From NCBI RefSeq assembly GCF_015477355.1, contig NZ_JADLRJ010000024.1:1-34866 (forward strand): 34,866 nt of DNA. The letters run 5' to 3'. A model generated the notes under the pieces. That model searched no databases. It was not told the DNA's origin and saw only the letters and a list, made by a program, of their open reading frames with translations. A program made the translations under genes and the position numbers. Below are positions 7,001 through 15,474 of this stretch, in pieces. Each line of letters begins with the position of its first letter. Position 1 is the first letter of the stretch. This DNA is from Nocardia blacklockiae (GTDB lineage Bacteria > Actinomycetota > Actinomycetes > Mycobacteriales > Mycobacteriaceae).

Positions 7001-8430
7001 GGGGTACCTCCACTGGATGAGATGGCGGGTTGTGTGCGGATGGGCGAGCAGGAGATTCGTTCGCGCATGGAGACTGCGAGCGCGGAGGTCTGGAGGTGCG
7101 GTCGTTCCAGGGCAGCGGCCAGTTGGTGTAGCCGTCGTGCGATGGACTCGGTTCGGCGTCGTCCGCCGATCTCAAGGACCAGTTCCACTTGTTCGGCAGC
7201 GGCGTCGAGGTCGGATTGGGCAATACGGGCGACCGCGAGATCCAAACGAGCCAGCGACATTTCACCGACGCGGCGTTCTCCGGGCGGTGCTCCCTCGTAT
7301 AGCTGGACAGCTTCGGCGGCGAGCTGTTCGGCTTCGGCGAGATTTGTTGCGCCGCCGAGCCACAGTCGTGCCGCGCCACCGTAGAAGTGCTGTTTGGCGA
7401 TGGGAAACGCCATCATTCCGCCGGGGTCGTCGGGCGAGATGATGGCCTCGCGGGCGAGTTCGGCGCGCTGGAGGGCGTCTTCGGTGCCAGCTGCATCACG
7501 CAGGCGGGCTCGCGCCCGGGCTTCGATGCACGCGAGTCGGACTCGGGCGGTTCCGTTTTCGGGTAGATAGCGCCATCCGTCTTGAGCAAGGTCGACGGCG
7601 GTTTGTGGCCGGTCGTCCCAGTAGGCGATGAGTGCTTGGGTTCCTCGGATCCATGAGCGCATCCCGTTGTGGCCGGCGAGCTCGGCGGCCAGGAAGGCGG
7701 TGCGCGCCTGGGTCTCGGCGGCATCGAAGCATCCGAGGTCGAACGATGCGTTGGACAGCAGGGCGCAGAACCCGGCGGCGGTGAGGTAGAGGTCTCGGGA
7801 TTGGGCCGGTGTTTGTCGTCCTTCGAGCAGGTCGAATGTGCGGTTCCGCAGTTCTCGAAGCTCGACGAAGATCGGGTAGACGCTGTGGTTGGGATATTTG
7901 TTGGCGATTCGGCGCAGGTCGGCGTGGAATTGCTCAATGGTGTGCGGTCCGACGTTCGTCTGCTCAGCGAACTGGCCGAACTTGGCTGACTCGGCGGCTG
8001 CCATCGATGTTGCCCCTTCGATGTCGTCCCAGGCGCCTGGTGACCAGGATGCTTGCGATGTGCGCGAGGCGTGGTCGCCGCCAGGTGAGACAACCTGCTT
8101 CGCGGGCACAGTGCAATTATCCCCGGTGCGGGGACCGTCAGCCGAGGTGGCCTCCGGTTCGCTGGGGTGGGGCGGACCGAAGAGTTCCTCCGCGGTCTCC
8201 CGAAACATTCGTTCGAGCACTCGGCACGACGCTGGGTGTGGCAGGGCGGATATGTCGCCGGTGACCCAGCGGATCGCCTGTCGGCGCGAGATCGTGACCT
8301 TTCCGGTGTTCGAGGCGGGATGTGTGAGCGTGGCCGCCGTTCGGTTGAAGATGTGGGTGAACTCGCCGATGGTCAGGCGCCGCTGACCGATCAGCTGCTC
8401 CAGACGCGTCCGGGCGACCTGCTTGTCCAC
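6997..8430 (-). CDS. XRE-type regulator with TPR-like repeats
   Basis: The start is taken as GTG 8430 because GAGGGAGGG lies just upstream; an ATG at 8457 would add nine residues without a good site. About residues 8-80 hold a helix-turn-helix region (RLTIGEFTHIFNR, TISRRQAIRWVTG). A polar linker of about 90 residues follows, and then a long alpha-helical repeat region to the end (for example AETQARTAFLAAELAGHN, NLAEAEQLAAEAVQLY) of the TPR kind. Regulators of this shape often sense a peptide or metabolite through the repeats. Its divergent position beside the five-gene operon, with two direct repeats between them (8524-8561), makes it the likely regulator of that operon and of itself. Confidence 0.8.
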   Translation of the reverse strand: MDKQVARTRLEQLIGQRRLTIGEFTHIFNRTAATLTHPASNTGKVTISRRQAIRWVTGDISALPHPASCRVLERMFRETAEELFGPPHPSEPEATSADGPRTGDNCTVPAKQVVSPGGDHASRTSQASWSPGAWDDIEGATSMAAAESAKFGQFAEQTNVGPHTIEQFHADLRRIANKYPNHSVYPIFVELRELRNRTFDLLEGRQTPAQSRDLYLTAAGFCALLSNASFDLGCFDAAETQARTAFLAAELAGHNGMRSWIRGTQALIAYWDDRPQTAVDLAQDGWRYLPENGTARVRLACIEARARARLRDAAGTEDALQRAELAREAIISPDDPGGMMAFPIAKQHFYGGAARLWLGGATNLAEAEQLAAEAVQLYEGAPPGERRVGEMSLARLDLAVARIAQSDLDAAAEQVELVLEIGGRRRTESIARRLHQLAAALERPHLQTSALAVSMRERISCSPIRTQPAISSSGGTP

Positions 8431-8523
8431 GTGACCCTCCCTCTCACCGTGAGGCATCCCGAATCGCCCTGGGAGCCTTCGCGATTCAGGCTACGGCCCT
8501 GGTTGCGAGCGCGGGAGCCGAAT

Positions 8524-8561
8524 GACATTCGAACGTCACTGAGGCGGACATCGAACGTCAC
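8524..8561. promoter_or_regulatory. direct-repeat operator candidate in the divergent intergenic region
   Basis: The core TCGAACGTCAC occurs at 8529-8539 and 8551-8561, each preceded by GACA(T). The start-to-start distance is 22 bp, about two helical turns, so two regulator subunits or dimers could bind one face. It lies about 95-130 bp from the GTG at 8430 and 100-140 bp from the ATG at 8665. Binding by the XRE-TPR protein is inferred from position. Confidence 0.5.
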
Positions 8562-8664
8562 CTCCATGTCGCACCTCGCCGACCGACCATCGGAATGCAC
8601 CGCTCACGCAGCGGCGGAATGTATCTCTGTCGCGGCGGGCAACCGAAGGAAAGGGTGGGACGTC

Positions 8665-9534
8665 ATGTTGTCGATGGCTACCGCGGAGAACCGGGCGCTA
8701 TTGAGACAGGTTGGCTGTCTTCAGAAGATCGACACTCCCTGGTTGGAACGGCTTCGGCACGAGGTGCTCACTGTGCCGCAGGACCGGATGTGGGTCTCGG
8801 AGTATGCGCAGCACCAGTCCGGCGGATGGTGGACCCTATCGCTACTGAACGACTCCGGGGAGCCGACCGACGTGAAGATCAGGGACTGTACGCCGGTGGA
8901 GACGACGTTGTTGCAGCAGATGCCAGCTACTCGAAAGTTCTTGTTGTCGTTGGGTTTACGGTACATGTGGGTTCGTCTCGCTCGCCTGGGGCCGAACTCG
9001 TTTTTGTGGGAGCACCGCGATTATGACGAGCTCGACAACTCCGAGCGTCACCGGCTGCACATTCCGGTGATGACGAACAGCTCGGCGGCGCTCGTTACGG
9101 GGGGAGTGAAGGTTCACTTGTGCCCGGGTCGTATTTGGCGGCTGCAGCCCACCCATGTGCACGGCGCCTGCAATCTTCTCGGCCCGGATCGCTATCACCT
9201 GCTGCTGGACTGCTATGCCGATGATCGGTTCGCCGAGTTGGCCGAGCACGAATGGCTCGCCGACTCGGACGTAGTCCCGTTGCCTACCGCGACGCGAACG
9301 GAGCTCGACAACCACTACGCCAACGCTTTGTCCCTCGCGCGGCTGGGCTATCCGAAATCGGCCGAGAAGGTCCTGCTCCGGTTGTTCTACGAGCGTTCGC
9401 TCCCCGAAGGGCTCGCCTACGACATGATCACCGACTTGTACGACTCCTTGGGCCGCTCGGAGACGGCCGAGCAGTGGCGGGCCACCAAGGCGGTCATGCT
9501 CGGGCTGTCACGATCGGAGGCGCGGTCCGCATGA
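8665..9534 (+). CDS. aspartyl/asparaginyl beta-hydroxylase-like dioxygenase
   Basis: The 289-aa protein carries a double-stranded beta-helix domain at about residues 95-185 like Asp/Asn beta-hydroxylases, which use Fe(II), O2 and 2-oxoglutarate. The candidate metal ligands are H117 in FLWEHRDYDEL and H166 in PTHVHGACN; RLHIPV (H132) marks the second conserved strand. The last 80 residues form a helical tail (NHYANALSLARLGYPKSA) like a short TPR pair. The start at ATG 8665 follows GGAAAGGGTGGGAC; longer upstream frames run through the intergenic region and were rejected. The gene opens the rightward operon and its stop overlaps the next start (ATGA). The substrate, a free amino acid, peptide or nucleotide conjugate, is unknown. 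Confidence 0.8.
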   Translation: MLSMATAENRALLRQVGCLQKIDTPWLERLRHEVLTVPQDRMWVSEYAQHQSGGWWTLSLLNDSGEPTDVKIRDCTPVETTLLQQMPATRKFLLSLGLRYMWVRLARLGPNSFLWEHRDYDELDNSERHRLHIPVMTNSSAALVTGGVKVHLCPGRIWRLQPTHVHGACNLLGPDRYHLLLDCYADDRFAELAEHEWLADSDVVPLPTATRTELDNHYANALSLARLGYPKSAEKVLLRLFYERSLPEGLAYDMITDLYDSLGRSETAEQWRATKAVMLGLSRSEARSA

Positions 9535-10400
9535 CTGTCCAGGTGATGAATGAACTCGCCCAGCTGAACCGTCCGGAGCAGTTCGGTCTACTCGAGCAGG
9601 CCGCCGATCTGTTCACGCGCAGTGAGGCCGTGACGCATCTGCTCGTCCGTGGCTCGCTGGCCCGCGGCACCGCTGATCGGCTGTCGGATCTCGATTTCGT
9701 CGTCGGTGTCGAGGATCGAGCGTTCCCCAAGTTCGTCTCCGTCCTCGACTCACTGGTTGCGGCCGAGCTGGGCGGCATGTTTCCCGGATGGCGGGACACG
9801 ATCGTCGGGCAGATGGGCGGGCTCGGCTACGTCTATCTCGTCGGCTGGGCGGGGAGTCTTCAGCAAATCGACCTGTATGTCGCGCCCGCCAGCAGTATTG
9901 GCAGGGCACGAGAGCGCACCGTGACGCAGTCGATCTTCGTGCGTGACCCGGACGCGGTGTACGAGCCTGATCCAAGCATTGTGCGGTTTGTCGCTGACAA
10001 GATGGGCGAGCGTCGATGTTGCCGAGACCTGCTCATCGAGACGTTGGTGCTCGGATACCTGATCCGTAAACGGATCGCCCGTGGTCAGGAGTTCATCGCC
10101 TACTCCGAAGCCGTCCTATTCAACACTGCCGCAAAGGACCTCATCAAGACCGCACTCGCCGATACGTCGCAGTTCTACGGCTGGTATCAGCTGCGCGAGG
10201 AGATCGGATCGACTCCGCTCGGCCGGCAATGCCTCGCCGACCTGATGGCGCTCATCTCGGCGCCCGCAATCCCGACACTCGCCTCGCTGACCGAGGGGCT
10301 GGACCGAGTGCTCGCCATCGCGCGGAAAGTCGCACCGGAGACGGTCGACGGGCTTACGGACGCGATCGACGCCTACCGCTACTACCTGGAGCTACCATGA
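9531..10400 (+). CDS. nucleotidyltransferase-domain protein
   Basis: The 289-aa protein has the polymerase-beta-type nucleotidyltransferase motif at residues 41-57: GSLARGTAD followed by SDLDFVVGV, with D53 and D55 as metal ligands. A third acidic residue probably lies in the IDLYVAP strand. The C-terminal half is helical, like antibiotic nucleotidyltransferases and minimal nucleotidyltransferases. Such enzymes transfer an NMP from an NTP to a small molecule, protein or RNA. It overlaps both neighbours by four bases (ATGA on each side). It could adenylylate the product made by the operon, or act as a modifying or resistance enzyme. Confidence 0.8.
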   Translation: MTVQVMNELAQLNRPEQFGLLEQAADLFTRSEAVTHLLVRGSLARGTADRLSDLDFVVGVEDRAFPKFVSVLDSLVAAELGGMFPGWRDTIVGQMGGLGYVYLVGWAGSLQQIDLYVAPASSIGRARERTVTQSIFVRDPDAVYEPDPSIVRFVADKMGERRCCRDLLIETLVLGYLIRKRIARGQEFIAYSEAVLFNTAAKDLIKTALADTSQFYGWYQLREEIGSTPLGRQCLADLMALISAPAIPTLASLTEGLDRVLAIARKVAPETVDGLTDAIDAYRYYLELP

Positions 10401-11001
10401 ATGAATTGCGACTCGAAACAGGTTCGACTGCAACATTTTTCGGTGGCGTGGTACCGGCATCCGATGATGAGCAGGCGCTCGCACACGATCTAGGGCAGGC
10501 GCTCGCTCGTGCTGGCTTCGTTCTGCAGCACGGCGGCTACAACGGGCTGATGGAGCAGGCAGCTCGCGGGGCTGCTGGGGCTGGTGGACGTGTCATTGCC
10601 GTGACTTTGACCGATGTGGACTGGGGTCCGTTCAATTCCCACGTCTCTACGGCGGTTCGTCTGCCCCGGATGGGCGACCGGTTACATAGGTTCCTCGACG
10701 AAACCGATCTGGTGGTCGCGATGGGCGGCGGGGTCGGAACGCTGCACGAACTGACGGCCGCAATCTGGTACGCGGGCAACATCCGCCCCGTCCCCGTCTG
10801 GCTGGCAGGCAACACCGCCCGACGCCTGTCGGCATTCTTGAAATCGGAGCGCTGGCTGTTCGAGACGCCGACACGTCCGCTCGGCTTCCTGAGTGAATCC
10901 CGGATACCGACGCTTTCCAGCAAGCGCTGGCCGAGCTCACCGCAGGCCGTGAAAACCTTTGTGGCAGAGACGATTCTGTCGCATCCGTTGGGGGTTGCTG
11001 A
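10397..11001 (+). pseudogene. LOG-family phosphoribohydrolase-like protein, frameshifted near the C terminus
   Basis: The protein has the LOG (lysine-decarboxylase-like) fold: TATFFGGVVP at the start, HGGYNGLMEQAARGA, and the signature GGGVGTLHE at residues 110-118. The family cleaves nucleoside 5'-monophosphates into base and ribose 5-phosphate. From ATG 10397 the frame stays open to 11344, across the next gene. The natural ending lies in another frame, IPDTDAFQQALAELTAGR, stopping at TGA 10999-11001. That stop overlaps the next ATG by one base (TGATG), matching the rest of the operon. One base is missing near 10896. Either the gene is broken close to its end or the base was lost in sequencing. 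The catalytic part precedes the shift. Confidence 0.75.
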
Positions 11002-11543
11002 TGTTGTCCACCAGTCTGGTCGCACGAATCCGCACAACCGCTGTGCAGCACGGCACGTTCACGTTGCCCTCCGGGGATGTGCTCGACGAGTATTTCGATC
11101 AGTACCTGCTCGCCGCGGATCCCGCGCTGCTCCGCGAGGTCGCCGGCGCCATGGCACGGGAACTCCCAGCCGATACCGAGGTCGTTGTCGGACTCGCGTT
11201 GGGCGGTGTTCCACTCGCCGTTGCTCTCGCTGCGGCAGCCAATGTGCAGGCGGCCTTCTTCCGGAACGAGCCCAAGGCGTACGGCACTCGCCGCCAAATC
11301 GAGGCAGGAACGGTCGCCGATCGGCGGGTCGTAGTGGTCGATGATGTCGTACGCACGGGCTCGCAGATATTGAAAGCGGCACGAATTCTGCGCCGGATGG
11401 GCGCTGCGGTTTCGTCGGCGATCTGCGTGCTCGATCGAGACCTCGGCGGCTGTGACCGGCTGGCAGCCGAAGACGTCGAGCTGCGCTCGGTACTCACCCC
11501 GTCGACGCTTGGCAGTACCGAACAGCGCAGGTGGGTCGGCTGA
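11001..11543 (+). CDS. type I phosphoribosyltransferase
   Basis: The 180-aa protein is of the orotate/purine phosphoribosyltransferase type. The PRPP-binding loop is RVVVVDDVVRTGSQ (about residues 109-122), with the two acidic residues and the TG expected. VVGLALGGVPLAVALA (61-76) matches the pyrophosphate-loop region upstream. Such enzymes join a base to PRPP to give a nucleotide. Placed directly after a LOG-type gene, it could rebuild a nucleotide with a different base, or salvage one. The ATG at 11001 overlaps the repaired stop of the previous gene, and its TGA overlaps the HAD start (TGATG). The base used is not predictable. Confidence 0.85.
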   Translation: MLSTSLVARIRTTAVQHGTFTLPSGDVLDEYFDQYLLAADPALLREVAGAMARELPADTEVVVGLALGGVPLAVALAAAANVQAAFFRNEPKAYGTRRQIEAGTVADRRVVVVDDVVRTGSQILKAARILRRMGAAVSSAICVLDRDLGGCDRLAAEDVELRSVLTPSTLGSTEQRRWVG

Positions 11544-12229
11544 TGCGGAATCGGAGCCCTAAGTACGCGGCGCTGTTCGACCTCGACGGGGTCATCATCG
11601 ACACCCGTTCGGCAACCAGGACCGCGCTCTGCACGCTCGCCGGCCAATGGGCGGAGACGGCCGTGGATTCCGCCGCTCTGGACGGTTGCATCGCCCTTCC
11701 GCCCGTGGACGCGCTTGTCGCGCTTGGTGTTCCAGATGCACCGCGCGTGTACCTGGATCATTTCGACGTCGCGTTGTCGACAGCCGTGGGGAGGGAACTT
11801 CGGGTGTTCGAGGCCACAGTGTCCGGCATGGCCGCCCTCGCAGAAGAGGGCGCTGGGCTCGGGGTCGTCACCGCGCAGGCGCGCAGGCGCCTCGACTTCC
11901 TGTTGCCGCCCTCGGTGGCCGAATTGGTCGATGTCGTTATCGCCCACGAAGACGCCCCACCGAAACCAGCTCCGGACGGCGTCCTCGCAGCGTGCACCGC
12001 GCTGGGAGTGACGGCTGAGCGGGCGTTCTTCCTCGGTGACACGTCAACTGATGTTGCTGCGGGGCGTGCTGCCGGAGCGTTGACCGCAGGTGCCGGGTGG
12101 GGGTTCGTCGGCCCGGCCGCCCTGTACCGGGCGGGCGCGGACGTAGTGCTCACCGAGCCGGAGCAGGTTGGCCCCGACATGCTCGCGCATGTCGACGACC
12201 GACCGACCCGGCGGTGTATTACGGGCTGA
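11543..12229 (+). CDS. HAD-superfamily phosphatase
   Basis: The 228-aa protein carries the HAD motifs: LFDLDGVIIDT (nucleophile D13 and acid D15), VVTAQ for motif II, PPKPAPDG with the motif III lysine, and FFLGDTSTDVAAGRAAG for motif IV. An alpha-helical cap lies between motifs I and II, as in phosphoglycolate-phosphatase-like and beta-phosphoglucomutase-like members. It probably removes a phosphate from a nucleotide or sugar phosphate made by the preceding enzymes. The ATG overlaps the upstream stop (TGATG). The last 11 bases overlap the 3' end of the convergent alanyl-tRNA synthetase gene, leaving no room for a terminator between them. Confidence 0.85.
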   Translation: MRNRSPKYAALFDLDGVIIDTRSATRTALCTLAGQWAETAVDSAALDGCIALPPVDALVALGVPDAPRVYLDHFDVALSTAVGRELRVFEATVSGMAALAEEGAGLGVVTAQARRRLDFLLPPSVAELVDVVIAHEDAPPKPAPDGVLAACTALGVTAERAFFLGDTSTDVAAGRAAGALTAGAGWGFVGPAALYRAGADVVLTEPEQVGPDMLAHVDDRPTRRCITG

Positions 12230-14891
12230 CCGTCTGCCCGATCGTGCGGCGGACCTCCTGCAACGCATCAGCTGTCGCGAGGGGGTCCGTTCCGCCGCCC
12301 TGGGCGATATCCGGCTTGCCGCCGCCACCACCCTTCAGGACCTTCGCGGCGGTCCGGACAAGGTCACCGGCCTTGAGACCGTGCTGACGGCCCGGCTCGT
12401 TGACCGCGGCCACCACGATAGGCTTATCGTTCGCGAGCGCCGTCAGAGTGACAGCGGCGGGCCGATCGCCGAACCGGTCCCTGACGTCGATAGCCAGCGA
12501 GCGCAGTTCGTCGGTCGTCGTCGGCTCCGAAAGATGCTCGGCGACAACAGATACGCCGTCGGCGGTCGAGGCTCGCTTGACGAACTCGTCCGCCAGCTGC
12601 CGCAGTTCCGCCGCGCGGTACCGTGCGACCTCTTTCTCTGCGTCCCGCAGCTGCTTGAGCAGCCCGGAGACTCGATCACCGATCTCGGCCATCGGGACCT
12701 GCAGAATCTCGGACACCGACACCGCGAGCGCACGTTCCTTCGCGAGGAAGCGATATGCTTCGATCCCGACGTACGCCTCGACACGACGCAGACCCGACCC
12801 GATCGACGACTCAGCAATCAACGTCAACGGCCCGACCTGCGAAGAATGCGCGACATGGGTGCCACCGCACAACTCGCGCGACCACTCGCCGCCGATCTCC
12901 ACGACACGAACTTCTTCGTCGTACGTCTCGCCGAACAGCGCGAGGGCCCCCAGGTCGCGGGCCTTCCGCAAGGTCATGTACTCCACGGCGACCGGCAGAT
13001 CACGCCGCACAGCGAGGTTCGAGACCTCCTCGATCTCGGTACGCGTTTCCCGCGACAAACCGCCCGTCCAGGAGAAGTCCAGGCGCAGATAGCCCGGCTT
13101 GTTGTACGAGCCGCTCTGCAAAGCCGTCGGTCCGAGCACCTCTCGCAACGCCGCGTGAACGATATGGGTCCCGGAATGGGCCTGACGTGCGCCGATACGC
13201 CACTCCGGATCGACCTTTGCCAACACGTTCTGGCCTTCTGCCACCTCGCCGCGCAGCACGCGCACCTGGTGCACCCACAATTTGCGGGCGACCTTCTGCA
13301 CATCCAGGACCTCGAGCTCGGCGTCATCGGCGACAATCACCCCCGCATCGCTTTCCTGGCCGCCGGACTCGGCGTAGAGCGGAGTGCGGTCGAGAACGAC
13401 CTCGATGATGTCGCCTTCGCCCGCAGCGCGGATTCGCTCGCCTTCCCGGACGAGCCCGCGGATGGTCGCTTCAGATTCCAGATGCTGATAGCCGGTGAAC
13501 TCGGTCGCCCCCAGCGCAAGCAGGTCACGGTAGACGCCAGTCTCACCGTGGCCGCCCATCTTGCGCGCCGCCGCATCGGCCTTCGCCCGAGCGCGCTGTT
13601 CCTCCATCAGTTTCCGGAAGCCCGTTTCATCGACCGACAGGCCCGCCTCCTCGGCCATCTCGAGTGTCAGATCGATCGGGAAGCCGTAAGTGTCGTGGAG
13701 TTGAAAAGCCTTGTCTCCAGGGAGGATCAGGCTGCTGCCCTTGCGGACCTCGTCGGCGGCCAGATCAAAAATCGCCGTGCCGGCCTTCAGCGTCTGCGAG
13801 AACGCCGACTCCTCCGCGACCGCAACACGGTCGATGCGCTTCTGCTCGCCCGCCAGCTCGGGATACATCGGGCTCATCACCTGAACAGCCCGTGCGACAA
13901 GCTCGTGGACGACGGGATCGTTCGACCCGAGCAGACGCATCATCCGTACCGCCCGGCGCAAGATGCGGCGCAAGATGTATCCGCGGCCGTCATTGGACGG
14001 GGTGACGCCGTCGCCGATCAGCATCACACTGGTCAAGATGTGGTCCGCTACCACGCGCAGAGCGACATCGTTCTTGACGCTGGCGCCGTACTTCGCGCCG
14101 CTCAACTCGGCCGCAAGGTCGAGGATCTGCCGCGTCGTATCGATATCGAAGATCGTCGGCACATCCTGCAGCAGAGCCGCCATGCGTTCCAGGCCGAAGC
14201 CCGTATCGATGTTCTTGGAGGGGAGATCCCCAAGGATCTCGTAGCCCTCCTTGGCCGGTCCTTCACCCCGGATGTTCTGCATGAACACGAGGTTCCAGAT
14301 TTCGAGGTACCGCTCGTCGTTCGCGACCGGGCCACCGTCGCGCCCGAACGCAGGCCCGCGGTCGTAGCAGATCTCCGAGCACGGGCCACACGGACCCGGC
14401 ACTCCCATCGACCAGTAGTTCTCGGACATGCCCAACCGTTGAATACGCTCGGCGGGCACTCCGATGTCGTTGCGCCAAATCTGTTCGGCCTCATCGTCAT
14501 CGAGGTACACCGTCACCCACAGCTTGTCCTCGGGCAGGCCGAGGCCACCATCAGCGACCGACCCGGTCAGGAACTCCCACGCATACGGGATCGCCTTCTC
14601 CTTGAAGTAGTCACCAAAGGAGAAGTTGCCGAACATCTGGAAGAACGAGCCATGCCGGCTGGTCTTGCCGACCTCCTCGATATCGACCGTCCGCACGCAC
14701 TTCTGCAAGCTCGTCGCGCGCGAGTACGGTGGCGGCACCTCACCGAGAAAGTACGGTTTGAAAGGTGCCATACCCGCATTGATCAGCAGCAACGTAGGGT
14801 CATCAGCGATCAGCGATGCCGACGGCACCACTGTGTGACCCCGGTCCTCGAAGAACCGAAGCGCGCGGCTACTGATATCGGCTGAATGCAT
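12219..14891 (-). CDS. alaS: alanyl-tRNA synthetase, full length
   Basis: The 890-aa enzyme charges tRNA-Ala. The catalytic domain is intact (INAGMAPFKPYFLGE, FFQMFGNFSFGDYFKEKA, VPGPCGPCSEI). The editing domain has the HxxxH zinc site in HSGTHIVHAALREV (about residue 571) and CGGTHV about 100 residues later. The C-Ala end has the glycine-rich GGGGGKPDIAQGGG. The start ATG 14891 follows GGAAGG; an ATG five codons upstream lacks a site. The N-terminal sequence looks closer to the Streptomyces type than to what I expect for Nocardia or Mycobacterium. The gene is not beside the usual ruvX/mltG/aroE neighbours but converges on the HAD gene. It may be a second copy, serving as self-protection or supplying Ala-tRNA to the pathway. 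Confidence 0.93.
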   Translation of the reverse strand: MHSADISSRALRFFEDRGHTVVPSASLIADDPTLLLINAGMAPFKPYFLGEVPPPYSRATSLQKCVRTVDIEEVGKTSRHGSFFQMFGNFSFGDYFKEKAIPYAWEFLTGSVADGGLGLPEDKLWVTVYLDDDEAEQIWRNDIGVPAERIQRLGMSENYWSMGVPGPCGPCSEICYDRGPAFGRDGGPVANDERYLEIWNLVFMQNIRGEGPAKEGYEILGDLPSKNIDTGFGLERMAALLQDVPTIFDIDTTRQILDLAAELSGAKYGASVKNDVALRVVADHILTSVMLIGDGVTPSNDGRGYILRRILRRAVRMMRLLGSNDPVVHELVARAVQVMSPMYPELAGEQKRIDRVAVAEESAFSQTLKAGTAIFDLAADEVRKGSSLILPGDKAFQLHDTYGFPIDLTLEMAEEAGLSVDETGFRKLMEEQRARAKADAAARKMGGHGETGVYRDLLALGATEFTGYQHLESEATIRGLVREGERIRAAGEGDIIEVVLDRTPLYAESGGQESDAGVIVADDAELEVLDVQKVARKLWVHQVRVLRGEVAEGQNVLAKVDPEWRIGARQAHSGTHIVHAALREVLGPTALQSGSYNKPGYLRLDFSWTGGLSRETRTEIEEVSNLAVRRDLPVAVEYMTLRKARDLGALALFGETYDEEVRVVEIGGEWSRELCGGTHVAHSSQVGPLTLIAESSIGSGLRRVEAYVGIEAYRFLAKERALAVSVSEILQVPMAEIGDRVSGLLKQLRDAEKEVARYRAAELRQLADEFVKRASTADGVSVVAEHLSEPTTTDELRSLAIDVRDRFGDRPAAVTLTALANDKPIVVAAVNEPGRQHGLKAGDLVRTAAKVLKGGGGGKPDIAQGGGTDPLATADALQEVRRTIGQTVSP

Positions 14892-15267
14892 GGACGCCTT
14901 CCACATGGTCTGCTGGGCACGAGTCCCCTACGGGTCAGGAGCAACCCACCCCATGGTAAGTCGGCCCGTTGAAGCTATTTCAGTGGCCCTGGGCAGCCTA
15001 CTCACGAGGGTCAGATCTACATCGGACAGAGCTTAAGACAGGCGCGTTACCCGGGTGCTCGCGCCGATCGGTACCGAGTGGGTCGAACGTCGGGCGGGCC
15101 CTTCTGGCCCGGGACGTGTCTCATTGTATTCGTCGTCTAGACGACCAGCTGCTGACCCTCGCGAAGGTTGTCGGTGACGGCGAACATGTTCCCTGCCAGG
15201 CCTTCGCGAACAACGGTGCGCGCCAGTATTGTCGAGTTCGTTGTCGGCGTGCCTCCCAACACCCGGT
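14892..15267. other. upstream region of the AlaRS gene, no gene seen
   Basis: No supported ORF is present. A perfect six-bp-stem hairpin (CGGGCC, loop CTTCT, GGCCCG at 15095-15111) lies between the end of the DUF397 gene and the AlaRS gene and might be a weak terminator, though no T-run follows on either strand. I looked for a T-box antiterminator core on the minus strand and found none. No convincing -35/-10 pair was recognised. Confidence 0.4.
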
Positions 15268-15474
15268 TCAGGCGTGGCCGAGCCGATCGCCTCGTAGATC
15301 CGTAGTGAAGCTGTCCCACTCGGACGGTGTGAATACCAGGGCGGGCCCGGCGGGGTTCTTCGAGTCGCGAACACCGACCAAGCCCCCGGCAAGAAATGCG
15401 ACCTCGACGCACTCCTTGGCGCCGCCGCTGCGGCTGCTCTTGAACCACTTGGCTCCGGTTAGGTCAACGTTCAC
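15268..15474 (-). CDS. DUF397-domain protein
   Basis: The 68-aa protein shows the DUF397 pattern: WFKSSRSGG, then ECVEVAFL, then VGVRDSKNPAGPALVFTPSEW. In actinomycetes DUF397 proteins are paired with XRE/DUF5753 regulators and are thought to form regulator-antagonist modules, as with the Streptomyces BldB/AbaA-like and WhiJ-type loci. The GTG start overlaps the stop of the regulator gene by four bases (GTGA), which fits that pairing. The specific target is unknown. Confidence 0.9.
   Translation of the reverse strand: MNVDLTGAKWFKSSRSGGAKECVEVAFLAGGLVGVRDSKNPAGPALVFTPSEWDSFTTDLRGDRLGHA

Noticed and set aside
11002-11344. C-terminal extension of the LOG frame across the PRT gene
   Set aside because: It is Arg-rich and non-homologous; the natural ending lies in the neighbouring frame at 11001.
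12168-14885. 905-aa open frame on the plus strand
   Set aside because: It lies opposite the alanyl-tRNA synthetase gene and is a by-product of high GC; the minus-strand protein has every family motif.
14892-15140. T-box or other riboswitch before the AlaRS gene
   Set aside because: No T-box core (GGTGGxACCGCG-like) or specifier structure could be found in the leader on the minus strand.
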